Positions 42,260 to 52,453 of a stretch of DNA of 61,451 nt are shown piece by piece. Source of the DNA: Rhizobium sp. (GTDB lineage Bacteria; Pseudomonadota; Alphaproteobacteria; Rhizobiales; Rhizobiaceae); the NCBI GenBank assembly GCA_028290545.1, contig JAQGJP010000017.1:1-61451 (forward strand), read 5' to 3'. A model generated the notes under the pieces. That model did not search any database. It saw nothing but the letters and a program-made list of their open reading frames with translations, and was not told the origin of the DNA. Each line of letters begins with the position of its first letter. Within the stretch, counting starts at the first letter, position 1. The position numbers were made by a program, and so were the translations under genes.

Positions 42260-43225
42260 ATGCAAAACTGGCTCCTGAGAAACAGGATCACACTGCTGGC
42301 CGTGGCCGTCACCATTTTCTATGCCATATTCGTGCAATGGATCTGGGGCTGGCCGGCAATCCTGGCCGGCTGGCGCGAAGTCGGCCTCTGGACCATCCTC
42401 GTGGCGCTGGCGCTGCTGGTCGGCACCTATTTCGTCCGCGCGCACCGCATGCAGGATTATTTTCCGCGCGAGACATCCGGGCGGTTCCTGTGGCTATTCC
42501 GGGTGACGCAGATCCATAACATTCTCAATATCATGCTGCCGTTCCGCGCCGGCGAAACCAGCTTTCCGCTGCTGATGCGATCGGAATTCGGCGTGCCGCT
42601 GGCGCATGGAACGTCGGCGCTGATGGTGCTCAGGCTGCTCGACCTGCATGCGCTTCTGGCGGCGGCCGGTGTCGGACTGGTCGCAAGTGCGGGCTACGCG
42701 CTATGGGCTTGCGCGCTCTGGCTGGCGTTCCTGGTCCTGCCGCTGATGGCTTTTCCGCTGCGCAACATCGTGCTCGGCACCGCCCGCAGGAAGCTCCCCG
42801 TCAAGCTCTCCGGGATGGTCGACCAGATATCCGACGGCATTCCCCGGAACCTTGCAGCCTTCGTACGGGCTTGGTTTCTCACGGTGCTGAACTGGGGTGT
42901 CAAGGTTCTGGTGCTCGCCTGGGTGCTCAGGCTGATGGGCGTCGATCCCATCGCGGCATGCTTTGGCGGTGCGCTGGGCGGTGAACTGTCGTCGGTATTG
43001 CCGGTGCATGCACCGGGCGGTGTCGGCACCTATCCGGCTGGCATCGCAGCCGGGGCTGCAGCCTTCGGTGCCGGCAAGCAAAGTGCGGCGCTCGCCGTCC
43101 TCGCCAGGGCCGCCATCAACACCCATTTGCTGATGATCGTCTCGGCGCTCGCCGGCACCGGCCTTTCCCTCATTTTGCCGGGTTTGACCGGCGGCGGCCG
43201 AGGCCGCATCCAGCGCGCCGACTAG
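42260..43225 (+). CDS. UPF0104 / lysylphosphatidylglycerol synthase TM-type membrane protein
   Basis: A 321-residue polytopic membrane protein with about eight helices and the family block NIMLPFRAGETSFPLLMRSEFGVPLAHGTSALMVLRLLDL, shown here in part only as motif order. The C-terminal VLPVHAPGGVGTYPAGIAAGAA is also typical. Relatives include the flippase domain of MprF and YbhN. Divergent from the GT2/GT39 pair, so it may flip a lipid-linked sugar for them (inference). The ATG at 42260 has GGAAGG upstream. Confidence 0.82.
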   Translation: MQNWLLRNRITLLAVAVTIFYAIFVQWIWGWPAILAGWREVGLWTILVALALLVGTYFVRAHRMQDYFPRETSGRFLWLFRVTQIHNILNIMLPFRAGETSFPLLMRSEFGVPLAHGTSALMVLRLLDLHALLAAAGVGLVASAGYALWACALWLAFLVLPLMAFPLRNIVLGTARRKLPVKLSGMVDQISDGIPRNLAAFVRAWFLTVLNWGVKVLVLAWVLRLMGVDPIAACFGGALGGELSSVLPVHAPGGVGTYPAGIAAGAAAFGAGKQSAALAVLARAAINTHLLMIVSALAGTGLSLILPGLTGGGRGRIQRAD

Positions 43226-43382
43226 CGGCAAAAAGAATCCGCCCGACCGGTTGCGCTTTTTCCGGCGTGCGGTTATAAGCGCGCGTCCGAACGGTCCGGC
43301 AGGGCATGCCGTGGCCGTTCTTTACGCTTGAGATGGGCTTCATCCGCCCGCCTCTCAATAACCAGAACAATGGAGTAGCAAA

Positions 43383-43586
43383 ATGCCCAAGATGAAGACG
43401 AAGTCGTCTGCCAAGAAGCGGTTCAAGATCACCGCGACTGGCAAGGTGTTGTCGGCAGCTGCCGGCAAGCGCCATGGCATGATCAAGCGCAGCAACAAGT
43501 TTCTTCGCAACGCCCGCGGAACCATGGTTCTGGCTGAACCCGATGGCCGCAAGGTGATCAAGAATTACCTGCCGAACGGTCTCTGA
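43383..43586 (+). CDS. rpmI: 50S ribosomal protein L35
   Basis: A 67-residue basic protein: [20 protein letters not shown] opens the family, and [15 protein letters not shown] closes the conserved part. It heads the rpmI-rplT pair, 37 bases before rplT. An AT-poor leader of about 150 bases precedes it. Confidence 0.97.
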   Translation: MPKMKTKSSAKKRFKITATGKVLSAAAGKRHGMIKRSNKFLRNARGTMVLAEPDGRKVIKNYLPNGL

Positions 43587-43623
43587 GACCAGCGGTTTTT
43601 TGTTGTTATAAGGAGATCATGAA

Positions 43624-44028
43624 ATGGCACGTGTAAAAAGAGGCGTAACTTCCAGCGCCAAGCACAAGAAGGTTTTGAAGGCAGCCAAGGGTTTCTACGG
43701 CCGCCGAAAGAATACGATCCGCGCTGCAAAGGCTGCCGTCGATCGTTCGATGCAGTACGCAACGCGCGACCGCAAGGTCAAGAAGCGGAATTTCCGCGCC
43801 CTGTGGATCCAGCGCATCAATGCCGCCGTTCGCGAGCATGGCCTGACCTATGGCCGCTTCATCGACGGCCTCAGCAAGGCCGGCATCGAAGTCGACCGCA
43901 AGGTGATGTCCAACATGGCCATCACCCAGCCGGAAGCTTTTGCCGTGCTGGTCGAAGCCGCCAAGAAGAACCTTTCCTACCTGAAGGACAAGGGCACCGT
44001 AAACGAGTTTGAACGCGCAGTCGGTTAA
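43624..44028 (+). CDS. rplT: 50S ribosomal protein L20
   Basis: A 134-residue assembly protein of the large subunit. [35 protein letters not shown] and [18 protein letters not shown] are diagnostic. In bacteria L20 represses its own operon by binding the leader; no such leader structure can be confirmed here. An intrinsic terminator follows. Confidence 0.98.
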   Translation: MARVKRGVTSSAKHKKVLKAAKGFYGRRKNTIRAAKAAVDRSMQYATRDRKVKKRNFRALWIQRINAAVREHGLTYGRFIDGLSKAGIEVDRKVMSNMAITQPEAFAVLVEAAKKNLSYLKDKGTVNEFERAVG

Positions 44029-44062
44029 GACCAGCGCTTCCCACTCTATATTATCTTTGGGA

Positions 44063-44096
44063 AACCCGCGCTGGCAGGCTAGCGCGGGTTTTTTCT
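44063..44096 (+). terminator. Intrinsic terminator after rplT
   Basis: A 10 bp stem AACCCGCGCT with AGCGCGGGTT and an 8-base loop, followed by TTTTTTC. It separates rpmI-rplT from pheS. Confidence 0.93.
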
Positions 44097-44137
44097 TGCC
44101 TCTTTCTGAATGTCATCCGTAAACATACGAGCGATCC

Positions 44138-45220
44138 ATGTCCGATCTCGACCAGTTGAAACAATCCATTCTGTCGGAAATCGCTGCCGCTTCCGATGAG
44201 GCGGCGATCGAAAACGTCCGCGTCAATGCGCTCGGCAAAAAGGGTTCGGTTTCCGAGCTTCTGAAGACGCTCGGCGGCATGAGCCCGGAGGAGCGCCAGA
44301 CGCGTGGTGCTGCGATCAATCTCATCAAGACGGAAATCACGGCTGAGATTGCCACCCGCAAGGCTGATCTCAAGGATCAGGCGATCAACGAGCGGCTGGC
44401 GCGCGAGACGCTGGATGTCACGCTGCCGGTCCGTTCATCGCCTGCCGAGCGCGGCCGTATCCATCCGATCACCCAGATCATCGACGAGATCACCGCGATC
44501 TTCGGCGACATGGGTTTCTCGATCGCCGAAGGTCCGGATATCGAGACAGATTATTACAATTTCACGGCGCTGAATTTCCCCGAGGGCCATCCGGCCCGCG
44601 AGATGCACGACACGTTTTTCCTGCCGCCCAATGCGAAGGGCGAGCGGAAGGTGCTGCGCACGCATACGTCGCCGGTGCAGATCCGCACCATGGAGAGCCA
44701 GCAGCCGCCGATCCGCATCATCATTCCTGGCAAGACCTACCGGCAGGATTCCGACGCCACCCATTCGCCGATGTTCCATCAGGTCGAGGGTCTGGTGATC
44801 GACAAATCTGCCAATGTCGCCAATATGCGCTGGGTGCTGGAAGAATTCTGCAAGGCGTTCTTCGAAGTGCCGTCGGTCAACATGCGCTTCCGGCCATCCT
44901 TCTTCCCCTTCACCGAGCCTTCGGTCGAGGTCGATATCCAGTGCGACCGTTCGGGCGACGTCATCAAGTTCGGCGAGGGCAATGACTGGATGGAAATCCT
45001 CGGCTGCGGCATGGTGCACCCGAACGTGCTGCGCGCCGGTGGCCTCGACCCGGATGTCTATCAGGGTTTCGCCTGGGGCATGGGGCTCGACCGCATCGCC
45101 ATGCTGAAATACGGCATGCCCGACCTGCGCGACTTCTTCAACGCCGATGTCCGCTGGATGAACCATTACGGCTTCCGCCCGCTCGACCTGCCGACGCTGT
45201 TCGGCGGGCTGAGTGCTTAA
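44138..45220 (+). CDS. pheS: Phenylalanine-tRNA ligase alpha subunit
   Basis: Class II synthetase catalytic chain of 360 residues. N-terminal coiled coil (residues 1-90) then catalytic motifs: motif 1 [19 protein letters not shown], motif 2 region [12 protein letters not shown] and QVEGLVIDK, and motif 3 [28 protein letters not shown] contributes the Phe pocket. Works as an (alpha-beta)2 enzyme with PheT, 133 bases downstream. Confidence 0.98.
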   Translation: MSDLDQLKQSILSEIAAASDEAAIENVRVNALGKKGSVSELLKTLGGMSPEERQTRGAAINLIKTEITAEIATRKADLKDQAINERLARETLDVTLPVRSSPAERGRIHPITQIIDEITAIFGDMGFSIAEGPDIETDYYNFTALNFPEGHPAREMHDTFFLPPNAKGERKVLRTHTSPVQIRTMESQQPPIRIIIPGKTYRQDSDATHSPMFHQVEGLVIDKSANVANMRWVLEEFCKAFFEVPSVNMRFRPSFFPFTEPSVEVDIQCDRSGDVIKFGEGNDWMEILGCGMVHPNVLRAGGLDPDVYQGFAWGMGLDRIAMLKYGMPDLRDFFNADVRWMNHYGFRPLDLPTLFGGLSA

Positions 45221-45353
45221 GTCATGCCGACTCTGCTGATTTGGCATAGTTACAAATTCAGGTTCTATGCCTTGGATCGGGATGAGCCGCACAAACCTAT
45301 CCATCACCGAAATCCAGGCGCTTGTGCCGATTGCCTAAACTGAGAACCAAGAC

Positions 45354-47783
45354 ATGAAATTCACACTCTCCTGGCTCAAAACCCATCTCGATACCGACGC
45401 GAGCCTAGAAGCCATCTGCGAGCGGCTGACGCTGATCGGCCTTGAAGTCGAGCATGTCGATGACAAGGCGAGCTTCAAGCCCTTCGTGATCGCCAAGGTT
45501 CTGACGGCTGAAAAACATCCACAGGCCGACAAGCTCAAGGTGCTCAGCGTCGATACCGGCGGGGCCAAGCCGGTACAGGTGGTCTGCGGTGCGCCGAATG
45601 CGCGCGCCGGCCTGATCGGCGCCTTCGCCCCTCCCGGCGTCTATGTTCCCGGCATCGACGTGACGCTTGCCGTTGGCAATATCCGCGGCGTCGAAAGCCA
45701 CGGCATGATGTGCTCGGAAAAGGAACTCGAGATTTCCGACAGTCATGACGGAATCATCGATCTGCCCGCCGATGCGCCGGTCGGCACGTCCTTCGCCAGC
45801 TATTACGGCATCGATGATCCGATGATCGAGATCAACCTGACGCCGAACCGTCCGGATTGCACCAGTATTTACGGTATCGCCCGCGATCTCGCCGCCTCCG
45901 GCATGGGTACGCTCAAGACCCGGCCGGCGCCAAACTTCGCCGTTTCCGGCGAGACGCAGGTCAAGGTGCTCCTGGATTTCAGCGACGAAGACAAGGGCCT
46001 GTGCCCTGGCTTCGCACTGCGGCTGGTACGCGGCGTCAGGAATGGCCCGAGCCCGGTCTGGATGCAGAAACAGTTGCGCGCCATCGGCCAGCGGCCGATC
46101 AACGCGCTGGTCGATATCACCAATTACATGACCTTCGACCAGGGTCGGCCGCTGCATGTCTTCGATGCCGCCAAGGTCAAGGGCAACCTCGTCGTCCGCC
46201 GCGCCAAGGACGGTGAGAAAGTGCTGGCCCTTGATGGCCGCGAATACACTCTTTCGCCGGCTAACGTTGTCATTTCAGACGACAACGGTGTCGAATCGAT
46301 CGGCGGCATCATGGGCGGCGAACATTCCGGCTGCGATGCGAACACCGTCGATGTGCTGATCGAATCCGCACTCTGGGATCCGCTGAATGTCGCCCGCACG
46401 GGCCGTGGGCACGGCATTATCACCGATGCGCGCTATCGCTTTGAGCGTGGCGTCGATCCGGAATATATGGTGCCGGGTCTCGAGCGCGCCACGGAACTGG
46501 TGCTGGAACTCTGCGGCGGCGTGGCGGCGAAAACCGATGTCGTCGGCTATCAGGGTTATTCTTCGAAGGCTGTCATTTTCCCGCTGTCGGAAGTCAAGCG
46601 CCTGACCGGCATCGAGATTCCCAAGGCGGAAAGCCTCGATATTCTCGACCGGCTCGGATTCAGGACAGAGGGCACGGGAGACACGGTGACGGCTTACGTG
46701 CCGTCCTGGCGTCCGGATGTCGACGGCAAGGCCGATCTGGTCGAGGAAATCATGCGCATCCATGGCATCAACGAGATCAAGCCGCAGGCGCTGCCGCGTC
46801 TCGGCGACGTCAACGCCAAGATCCTGACGGTGCTGCAGATCCGCACGCGACTTGCCAAGCGCGCACTTGCCGCGCGCGGCATGCTGGAAGCGGTCACCTG
46901 GTCGTTCATTCCAGCCGAGCAAGCCACTTTGTTCGGTGGCGGCAGCGCGAGTCTCAAGCTCGAAAACCCGATCGCCGCCGATATGTCCGACATGCGGCCG
47001 TCGCTGCTGCCGGGCCTGCTCACCGCAGCCCAGCGCAATGCGGACAAGGGCTTTGGCGATGTGGCGATTTTCGAGGTCTCGGGCCTCTATGAGGACGACA
47101 CGCCCGACGGGCAGCGCCGGATTGCCGGCGGTATCCGCCGTGGGACCGCAACGCTGGCCGGCGCCGGGCGCCTGTGGTCGAATGCCGCCAAGGGCGGCGG
47201 CAAGCCAGTCGATGTCTACGATGCCAAGGCCGATGCGCTGGCGGTGCTGGAAGCCTGCGGCTTCCCGGCCGCCAATCTGCAGATCGAGCAGGGCGGCCCT
47301 GCCTGGTATCATCCGGGACGTTCGGGCACGATCAAGATGGGTCCGAAGCTGGTGATCGGCCATTTCGGTGAATTCCATCCGCGCGTGCTGGAGGCATTGG
47401 ACGTAACCGGCGCGCTGTGTGGCTTCGAGATCGTGATCGACAAGCTGCCGGAACCCAAGAAGAAGGCCACCCGCACCAAGCCGGTGCTGGAACTTTCACC
47501 GTTCCAGGTGGTCAGACGCGACTTCGCCTTCGTGGTCGATCGCAAGGTCGAAGCCGGCGCGATCCAGAAGGCAGCCGGCAGTGCCGACCGCAAGCTGATT
47601 TCGGGCGTGACCATCTTCGACATTTTCGAAGGCGCCTCGCTCGGCGAGAACAAGAAGTCGGTGGCGATCGAGGTTTCCATCCAGCCGTCGGACCGGACGC
47701 TGACCGACGAGGATTTCGAGGCGCTGACCGGCCGAATCATCGCCAATGTCGAGAAAGCGACCGGCGGGGTGTTGCGGGGTTAG
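45354..47783 (+). CDS. pheT: Phenylalanine-tRNA ligase beta subunit
   Basis: An 809-residue partner of PheS. An EMAP-II-like tRNA-binding domain (about 40-150; [16 protein letters not shown]), the B3/B4 editing domain (about 215-390; [16 protein letters not shown]), the B5 domain with metal sites, the catalytic-like core, and a C-terminal ferredoxin-fold anticodon-binding domain ([19 protein letters not shown]) are in order. Full length. Confidence 0.98.
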   Translation: MKFTLSWLKTHLDTDASLEAICERLTLIGLEVEHVDDKASFKPFVIAKVLTAEKHPQADKLKVLSVDTGGAKPVQVVCGAPNARAGLIGAFAPPGVYVPGIDVTLAVGNIRGVESHGMMCSEKELEISDSHDGIIDLPADAPVGTSFASYYGIDDPMIEINLTPNRPDCTSIYGIARDLAASGMGTLKTRPAPNFAVSGETQVKVLLDFSDEDKGLCPGFALRLVRGVRNGPSPVWMQKQLRAIGQRPINALVDITNYMTFDQGRPLHVFDAAKVKGNLVVRRAKDGEKVLALDGREYTLSPANVVISDDNGVESIGGIMGGEHSGCDANTVDVLIESALWDPLNVARTGRGHGIITDARYRFERGVDPEYMVPGLERATELVLELCGGVAAKTDVVGYQGYSSKAVIFPLSEVKRLTGIEIPKAESLDILDRLGFRTEGTGDTVTAYVPSWRPDVDGKADLVEEIMRIHGINEIKPQALPRLGDVNAKILTVLQIRTRLAKRALAARGMLEAVTWSFIPAEQATLFGGGSASLKLENPIAADMSDMRPSLLPGLLTAAQRNADKGFGDVAIFEVSGLYEDDTPDGQRRIAGGIRRGTATLAGAGRLWSNAAKGGGKPVDVYDAKADALAVLEACGFPAANLQIEQGGPAWYHPGRSGTIKMGPKLVIGHFGEFHPRVLEALDVTGALCGFEIVIDKLPEPKKKATRTKPVLELSPFQVVRRDFAFVVDRKVEAGAIQKAAGSADRKLISGVTIFDIFEGASLGENKKSVAIEVSIQPSDRTLTDEDFEALTGRIIANVEKATGGVLRG

Positions 47784-47870
47784 TCCATCCGGTCTTCGAG
47801 CTTTTTGAGACGACGCTGGTCATAGGCGACACTTCGGTGTGCGACGCTTATGACCAGCTTCTCGCCGACC

Positions 47871-48500
47871 CTACCAGCCAAAAACCTTCCGCGCATTGCG
47901 CAGAGGCTTCATCTCCGGCTCGACCCAGTTGCTGGGCGGCACGAGCAGATCGTGGGGCATTTCAGGCGCGGGCAGGTCGTTCAGCCAGAGCCACACCTTC
48001 ATGCACAGCCAGGCATCCTCAAGCGCACCGTGCTGCTTGCCTCGGCCCTTGAGGCCCATATGGTCGAGCACCTTGTCGAGCCCGCCCGGCCGCGCATGCT
48101 TGGTCTTGTAGGCGCGCATGGTGCAATTGAAGCGGGACGGCGCGAGCGTGTGTCCGCAGAGAGTGAATTCGGTACGGAGAAAACGCTCGTCAAAGGCGGC
48201 ATTGTGGGCGATCACCAGTTCCGAGCGTTCGAAGGGCTGCAACACCTCATCGGCATGGGTCGAGAAGTCCGGCTGGTATCGCAGCGTCCAATCGTCATAA
48301 CCATGCACCGCGGCGGCAAATGGATTGCTTGCGCGCCCGGGATTGAAAATCATGTGGCCGGTGCTGGCGGCACTCTCGCCATCGCGCAGTGCTTCGAGAT
48401 CCAGTTCGACATAACCGAGCGTGATCACCCGGTCGTCATAGGTGAGCCCGGTGGTTTCAACATCGACGAACAGGAGTTTCCTGGGATATTTGGCTGTCAC
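47871..48500 (-). CDS. DEDDh 3'-5' exonuclease (DnaQ/PolC-like)
   Basis: A 209-residue exonuclease. Motif Exo I is LLFVDVETTGLTYDD, Exo II LVIAHNAAFDERFL, and Exo III HGALEDAWLCM with the conserved His and Asp. It is a stand-alone protein rather than a polymerase epsilon chain. The start is GTG at 48500. Substrate may be DNA or RNA; no partner is adjacent. Confidence 0.9.
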   Translation of the reverse strand: MTAKYPRKLLFVDVETTGLTYDDRVITLGYVELDLEALRDGESAASTGHMIFNPGRASNPFAAAVHGYDDWTLRYQPDFSTHADEVLQPFERSELVIAHNAAFDERFLRTEFTLCGHTLAPSRFNCTMRAYKTKHARPGGLDKVLDHMGLKGRGKQHGALEDAWLCMKVWLWLNDLPAPEMPHDLLVPPSNWVEPEMKPLRNARKVFGW

Positions 48501-48576
48501 TGGGGATTCCGCGCACGGAGAAATCGGTCATCAGGCATTAGAATCCCCGAATCCGTCTGGCAAGCAGAATGCCAAA

Positions 48577-49026
48577 TCATTTCGGAATCCGCATCCGATA
48601 TCGCACATGCCCGTCATGCTTGACATAGGAATCATAGAGCTTGCGGGCGGTCGTGTTGCTTTCGTCCGTATGCCAGTAGAGCCTCTCCCAGCCATTCCTC
48701 TTGCAGAGGGCGACGAGGTCGTCGAGCAGCGCCCGGCCGATGCCCGACCCCCGGAATTTGGCGTCGAGGTAGAGATCTTCGAGATAGCAGTCATTGTCCC
48801 TCACCCAGGTCGAGGGGTGCGAGAGATGGATCGCGAAGCCCGCCAGTTCGCCGTCCTTGTCTGCCACCCGCATCGAGACGGCCGAGGCAGGATCGAGGAT
48901 GCGCGACCATGTGGCTGCGGTAACCTCGGGATCGAGAGTGACCTTGTAGAACGCGAGATAGCCATCCCAGAGGCGTCGCCACGCCTGCTCGTCTTCGGGC
49001 CGGGCATCTCTGATCTCGAGCGACAT
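48577..49026 (-). CDS. GNAT family N-acetyltransferase (paralogue of 25153-25596)
   Basis: A 149-residue GNAT enzyme. Motif A is [18 protein letters not shown], with CYLEDLYLD before it and TARKLYDSYVKHDGHVRYRM after it. It shares layout and many residues with the other GNAT in this window. AGGAGGA precedes the ATG at 49026. Acceptor unknown. Confidence 0.9.
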   Translation of the reverse strand: MSLEIRDARPEDEQAWRRLWDGYLAFYKVTLDPEVTAATWSRILDPASAVSMRVADKDGELAGFAIHLSHPSTWVRDNDCYLEDLYLDAKFRGSGIGRALLDDLVALCKRNGWERLYWHTDESNTTARKLYDSYVKHDGHVRYRMRIPK

Positions 49027-49125
49027 GGAATTTCCTCCTGATTTTCATGCAGATCGCTTTTGCCTTGCCGGGCGAAAGTAGGCAAGAGCCCATGGCCGAA
49101 ACAGCAGTTCAGATTATGATTGACA

Positions 49126-49157
49126 TTATTTGTTTTGTTAGCTAAATAGACAAATAA
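49126..49157. promoter_or_regulatory. Symmetric operator upstream of the ArsR-SRPBCC-DUF899 operon
   Basis: A 32 bp dyad: outer arms TTATTTGT and ACAAATAA, 4 bases, a central TTAGCTAA palindrome, 4 bases. All three elements share one centre. It ends 20 bases upstream of the ArsR start. Confidence 0.75.
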
Positions 49158-49177
49158 CAACGAGTGAGGCGAACGAC

Positions 49178-49537
49178 ATGCAGCAGGATCAGCTCAGTTC
49201 GATTTTTTCCGCCCTCGCGGACCCGACAAGACGGGCCATTCTCGCGCGACTTTCGACTGGCGAGGCCTCGGTCGGCGAACTTGCTGAACCGTTCGATCTG
49301 GCGCTGCCCACCGTTTCCCGCCATATCGATGTGCTCGAAGATGCGGGCCTGATCGTCCGGCATCGGCAGGCGCAGTGGCGGCGCTGCGAATTCCAGCGTG
49401 AGCCGCTGATCGCTGCCAATGAATGGATCAGCCGCTATGTGGCCTTCTGGGAAAGCAGGCTCGATGCGCTGGCCGATCTTGTCGCGGAACCTGCCCCGCC
49501 CGCCAAAAAGCCTGAATCGGGCAAGGACCGCAAATGA
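49178..49537 (+). CDS. ArsR-family winged-helix regulator
   Basis: A 119-residue repressor. FSALADPTRRAILARLSTGEASVGELAEPFDLALPTVSRHIDVLEDAGLI (in blocks) is the standard helix-turn-helix core. It lacks the metal-binding Cys of classical ArsR, as do most members paired with SRPBCC proteins. Its stop overlaps the next start (ATGA). Confidence 0.92.
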   Translation: MQQDQLSSIFSALADPTRRAILARLSTGEASVGELAEPFDLALPTVSRHIDVLEDAGLIVRHRQAQWRRCEFQREPLIAANEWISRYVAFWESRLDALADLVAEPAPPAKKPESGKDRK

Positions 49538-49968
49538 GCCATCCACCGATCCAGATGCGTCGGGTGCTGAAGGCTTCCCGGGAGAAAGTGTTCGAGGCAC
49601 TGACAGACCCCGATCTGATCCGCCTCTGGATGTGCCCGAAGGATTTCGAGGTCATCCTGATCGAAACGGATCCGCGCATCGGCGGTCGGTTCCGGCTGGA
49701 GATGCGGGCGCCGGACGGCGGCATCTATCCCGCCACCGGCGCCTATGAGGAAATCCGCGCGCCGGAAAAGCTGGTCTATTCCTGGCTCTGGGAACCGATC
49801 CATGCGCTGGCGGGCATCGAGACCAGGATCAGCGTCGAACTGACCCGACAGGGCGCGGAAACGCTGCTGGTCATGACGCATTTCGGTCTGCCGACCGAAA
49901 ACGAACGCCGGGGCCACCAAAAGGGCTGGACCGGTGGACTCGATAAACTTGAACTTCTGTTTCAATAA
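49534..49968 (+). CDS. SRPBCC (AHSA1-type) protein
   Basis: A 144-residue START/Bet v1-like protein with the AHSA1 pattern: RRVLKASREKVFEALTDPDLI, FRLEMRAPDGGIYPATGAY and HQKGWTGGLDKLEL. These proteins bind hydrophobic ligands in a deep pocket. Translationally coupled to the ArsR gene and 11 bases before the DUF899 gene. Confidence 0.92.
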   Translation: MSHPPIQMRRVLKASREKVFEALTDPDLIRLWMCPKDFEVILIETDPRIGGRFRLEMRAPDGGIYPATGAYEEIRAPEKLVYSWLWEPIHALAGIETRISVELTRQGAETLLVMTHFGLPTENERRGHQKGWTGGLDKLELLFQ

Positions 49969-49979
49969 AGGAGAATGTC

Positions 49980-50741
49980 ATGGATGCGATTGTCAATGCC
50001 GATATCCGCAATCATCCGGTGGTGTCCCGCGAGGAATGGACGACGGAACGACTGGAGCTTTTGAGACGCGAGAAGGAATTCAGCCGCCTGCGCGACGACC
50101 TCGCCGCCGCCCGGCGCAGCCTGCCATGGGTGAGGATCGACAAGGACTATCTGTTCGACGGCCCCGATGGCAAGCAGGCGCTTCGTGAGCTGTTCGATGG
50201 GCGCAGCCAGTTGATCATCTACCACTTCATGTTCGGGCCGGGCTGGGAACAGGGCTGCCCGAGTTGTTCCTTCGTCGCCGACCATATCGACGGTGCCACC
50301 ATTCATCTGGCCGATCGTGACGTGACGCTGTTGGCGGTATCGCGCGCGCCGCTTGCCGAACTCGAGCCGTTCCGTGCAAGAATGGGTTGGCGGTTCAAGT
50401 GGCTGTCGTCCAATGGCTCGGACTTCAACTACGATTTCGGCGTCTCTTTCCCGAAGGCGGATGTTGAACGTGGCATGGCGCCCTACAATTACGGCAGCTG
50501 GATCGCGCCGATCGAAGATCTCCAGGGTGCAAGCGTCTTCTACAAGGACGATGCGGGAGAGGTTTTCCACACATATTCGACCTATGGCCGCGGTATCGAA
50601 CTGCTTGTCGGCGCGTATAACTACCTCGACCTGGCACCCAAGGGCCGCAACGAGGATGGGCTCAGCTACCCCATGGCCTGGGTAAGACATCATGATCGCT
50701 ATGACCCTCAGCCGAACAAGCTGATGTCCTGTTGCCTATGA
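49980..50741 (+). CDS. DUF899 thioredoxin-like protein
   Basis: A 253-residue protein of the thioredoxin-like DUF899 family. LRRSLPWVRIDKDYLFDGPDG, FHFMFGPGWEQGCPSCSF (a CPSC pair) and FHTYSTYGRGIELLVGAYNYLDL are family marks, shown here in parts. The function is not established. An AAGGAG site and short spacing make it the third gene of the ArsR operon. Confidence 0.9.
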   Translation: MDAIVNADIRNHPVVSREEWTTERLELLRREKEFSRLRDDLAAARRSLPWVRIDKDYLFDGPDGKQALRELFDGRSQLIIYHFMFGPGWEQGCPSCSFVADHIDGATIHLADRDVTLLAVSRAPLAELEPFRARMGWRFKWLSSNGSDFNYDFGVSFPKADVERGMAPYNYGSWIAPIEDLQGASVFYKDDAGEVFHTYSTYGRGIELLVGAYNYLDLAPKGRNEDGLSYPMAWVRHHDRYDPQPNKLMSCCL

Positions 50742-50751
50742 TTGATTGTGT

Positions 50752-50840
50752 CGATCTTCCGAGGCTCGACTTCGTTTCGCGGTCGAGCACCTCAGGATGA
50801 GGACGTCTGAGGCACCGCCTTGCCGCAGACCCTCACCCTG
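50752..50840. repeat. Intergenic palindromic repeat element
   Basis: Contains GAGGCTCGAC paired with GTCGAGC-AC-CTC, a CCTCA-GGA-TGAGG dyad (50790-50802) and another CCTCA-N3-TGAGG motif near 50830. This matches the look of the mosaic repeats scattered between rhizobial genes. No complete copy occurs elsewhere in the window. Confidence 0.5.
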
Positions 50841-50978
50841 AGGCGCTTTTTCAATGCAGCTGACACATCCTCGAAAGGGCCGGTGCGACAAAACGGAGGT
50901 ACGTCCATCAATTCCGCGATTGCAAGAGCGGCTCTCTGCCAATATGGTCGTCTCAACCAACAACGAAGGGAAAGACAC

Positions 50979-51965
50979 ATGCTGCGCTTCGGGATCATTT
51001 CGACTGCAAGAATTGGTGAAGAACTGGTTGTCCCCGCTATCCAGGATGCGGAAAACTGCGTGGTGACGGCGGTCGCCAGCCGCGATCTCGGCAGGGCCCG
51101 CGCCATGGCCGACAGGTTCTCGGTACCGCATGCCTTTGGGTCCTATGAAGAAATGCTGGCTTCCGACAAGATCGACGCGGTCTATATTCCACTCCCGACA
51201 TCACAGCATGTCGAATGGACGATCAAGGCGGCCGACGCCGGCAAGCATGTGCTTTGCGAAAAGCCGATCGCGCTCAAGGCCGATGAAATCGACCAGCTGA
51301 TCGAGGCGCGCGACCGCAATAAGGTGCTGGTGTCCGAGGCCTATATGGTCACCTATTCGCCAGTCTGGCGGAAGGTTCGCTCGCTGCTGCAGGAAGGTGC
51401 GATCGGCACGCTTCGCCACGTGCAGGGCGCGTTCACCTATTTCAACCGCGATCCCGGCAATATGCGCAACATTCCGTCGCTCGGCGGCGGCGGGCTGCCG
51501 GATATCGGCGTCTACCCGACGATCAGCACGCGTTTCGTCACCGGCAAGGAGCCGCTGAAGATCCAGGCCCGTACCGATCGCGATCCGGAATTCGGCACCG
51601 ATATCTATTCCTCGGTCAAGGCCGACTTCGGGACTTTCGAACAGAGCTTCTACATTTCGACGCAGATGGCCGCCCGGCAGGTCATGGTTTTCCATGGCGA
51701 CAAGGGCTTTATCGAGGTGAAATCGCCTTTCAACGCCAATCGCTATGGCGCCGAAGAGCTGGAACTCACCAATCAGAACCACTCCGAGTCGCAGCATTTC
51801 CGTTTCCAGGATTGCCGCCAGTACAAGTTGGAGGCCGAAGCGTTTACGCGCGCGGCGCTTGGCGGCAAGGACGAGATCGTCACGCTCGAAAGCTCGAAGC
51901 TGAACCAGAAGGTGATCGACGCGATCTATCGCGCTTCCGAAAAGGACGGCTGGGAGCCAGTCTGA
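50979..51965 (+). CDS. Gfo/Idh/MocA family oxidoreductase
   Basis: A 328-residue NAD(P)-dependent dehydrogenase. The Rossmann start is [18 protein letters not shown] (a GxxxxA-type variant). The EKP signature is [16 protein letters not shown], and the substrate-domain block [14 protein letters not shown] carries the GxxxxD-xxxH-like motif with H absent. The ATG at 50979 has AAGGGA upstream; the frame starts earlier through the repeat element and is rejected. Substrate is likely a sugar or polyol. Confidence 0.88.
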   Translation: MLRFGIISTARIGEELVVPAIQDAENCVVTAVASRDLGRARAMADRFSVPHAFGSYEEMLASDKIDAVYIPLPTSQHVEWTIKAADAGKHVLCEKPIALKADEIDQLIEARDRNKVLVSEAYMVTYSPVWRKVRSLLQEGAIGTLRHVQGAFTYFNRDPGNMRNIPSLGGGGLPDIGVYPTISTRFVTGKEPLKIQARTDRDPEFGTDIYSSVKADFGTFEQSFYISTQMAARQVMVFHGDKGFIEVKSPFNANRYGAEELELTNQNHSESQHFRFQDCRQYKLEAEAFTRAALGGKDEIVTLESSKLNQKVIDAIYRASEKDGWEPV

Positions 51966-51990
51966 TCAACGAGGTCTGACCAACAAGAAT

Positions 51991-52025
51991 GAGCGCTCGG
52001 CCGACCGGCCAAGCGCTCTTTGTTT
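51991..52025 (+). terminator. Intrinsic terminator after the oxidoreductase
   Basis: Stem GAGCGCT-(C)-GGCC with GGCC-(A)-AGCGCTC, loop GACC, followed by TTTG and TTTC. Confidence 0.88.
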
Positions 52026-52042
52026 CATCGGCTCTCGACGGG

Positions 52043-52453
52043 TCAGGCCGCTACCAGAGGCTGCCGTCCCCTCAGGCCGATCATTTTCAGCAGCATGATG
52101 TCGGCGACCGCGACCGCCACGACCGCAATCGATGCGACGCCGAGGCCGGACAGCCTGTTCCACTCGGCGATCAAAAGGGTAGCGCTGGCGACGACCCAGA
52201 GCACGTCACCGATGATCGCGAACCGAACCGCAGCCGGAGGCAGAGATTCGGTGCGGCCGGCGGCGAGATGGAAAATGCCCCAGGCAATGAGAAAAACACC
52301 GATGCCGAGCACTGCCTGACTTGCAAAGGCGGGGCCGAGCAGGCCGGCGATCGGCGCAGGGAAAGCCGCAAGCACGGCGCCGGCGAGGAGCGAAAACCCG
52401 CCATCGGCGAGCATGACGATTTTCAGAAGATTGCGCTTGATAAGGTCGAGCAT
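52043..52453 (-). CDS. Small four-helix membrane protein
   Basis: A 136-residue protein with four predicted membrane helices (segments LLAGAVLAAFPAPIAGLL, AVLGIGVFLIAWGIFHLAAG, IIGDVLWVVASATLLI, VASIAVVAVAVADIMLL). I do not recognise the family. GAAAGGAAT precedes the ATG at 52453. Divergent from a MmyB-type regulator, which may control it. Confidence 0.78.
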   Translation of the reverse strand: MLDLIKRNLLKIVMLADGGFSLLAGAVLAAFPAPIAGLLGPAFASQAVLGIGVFLIAWGIFHLAAGRTESLPPAAVRFAIIGDVLWVVASATLLIAEWNRLSGLGVASIAVVAVAVADIMLLKMIGLRGRQPLVAA

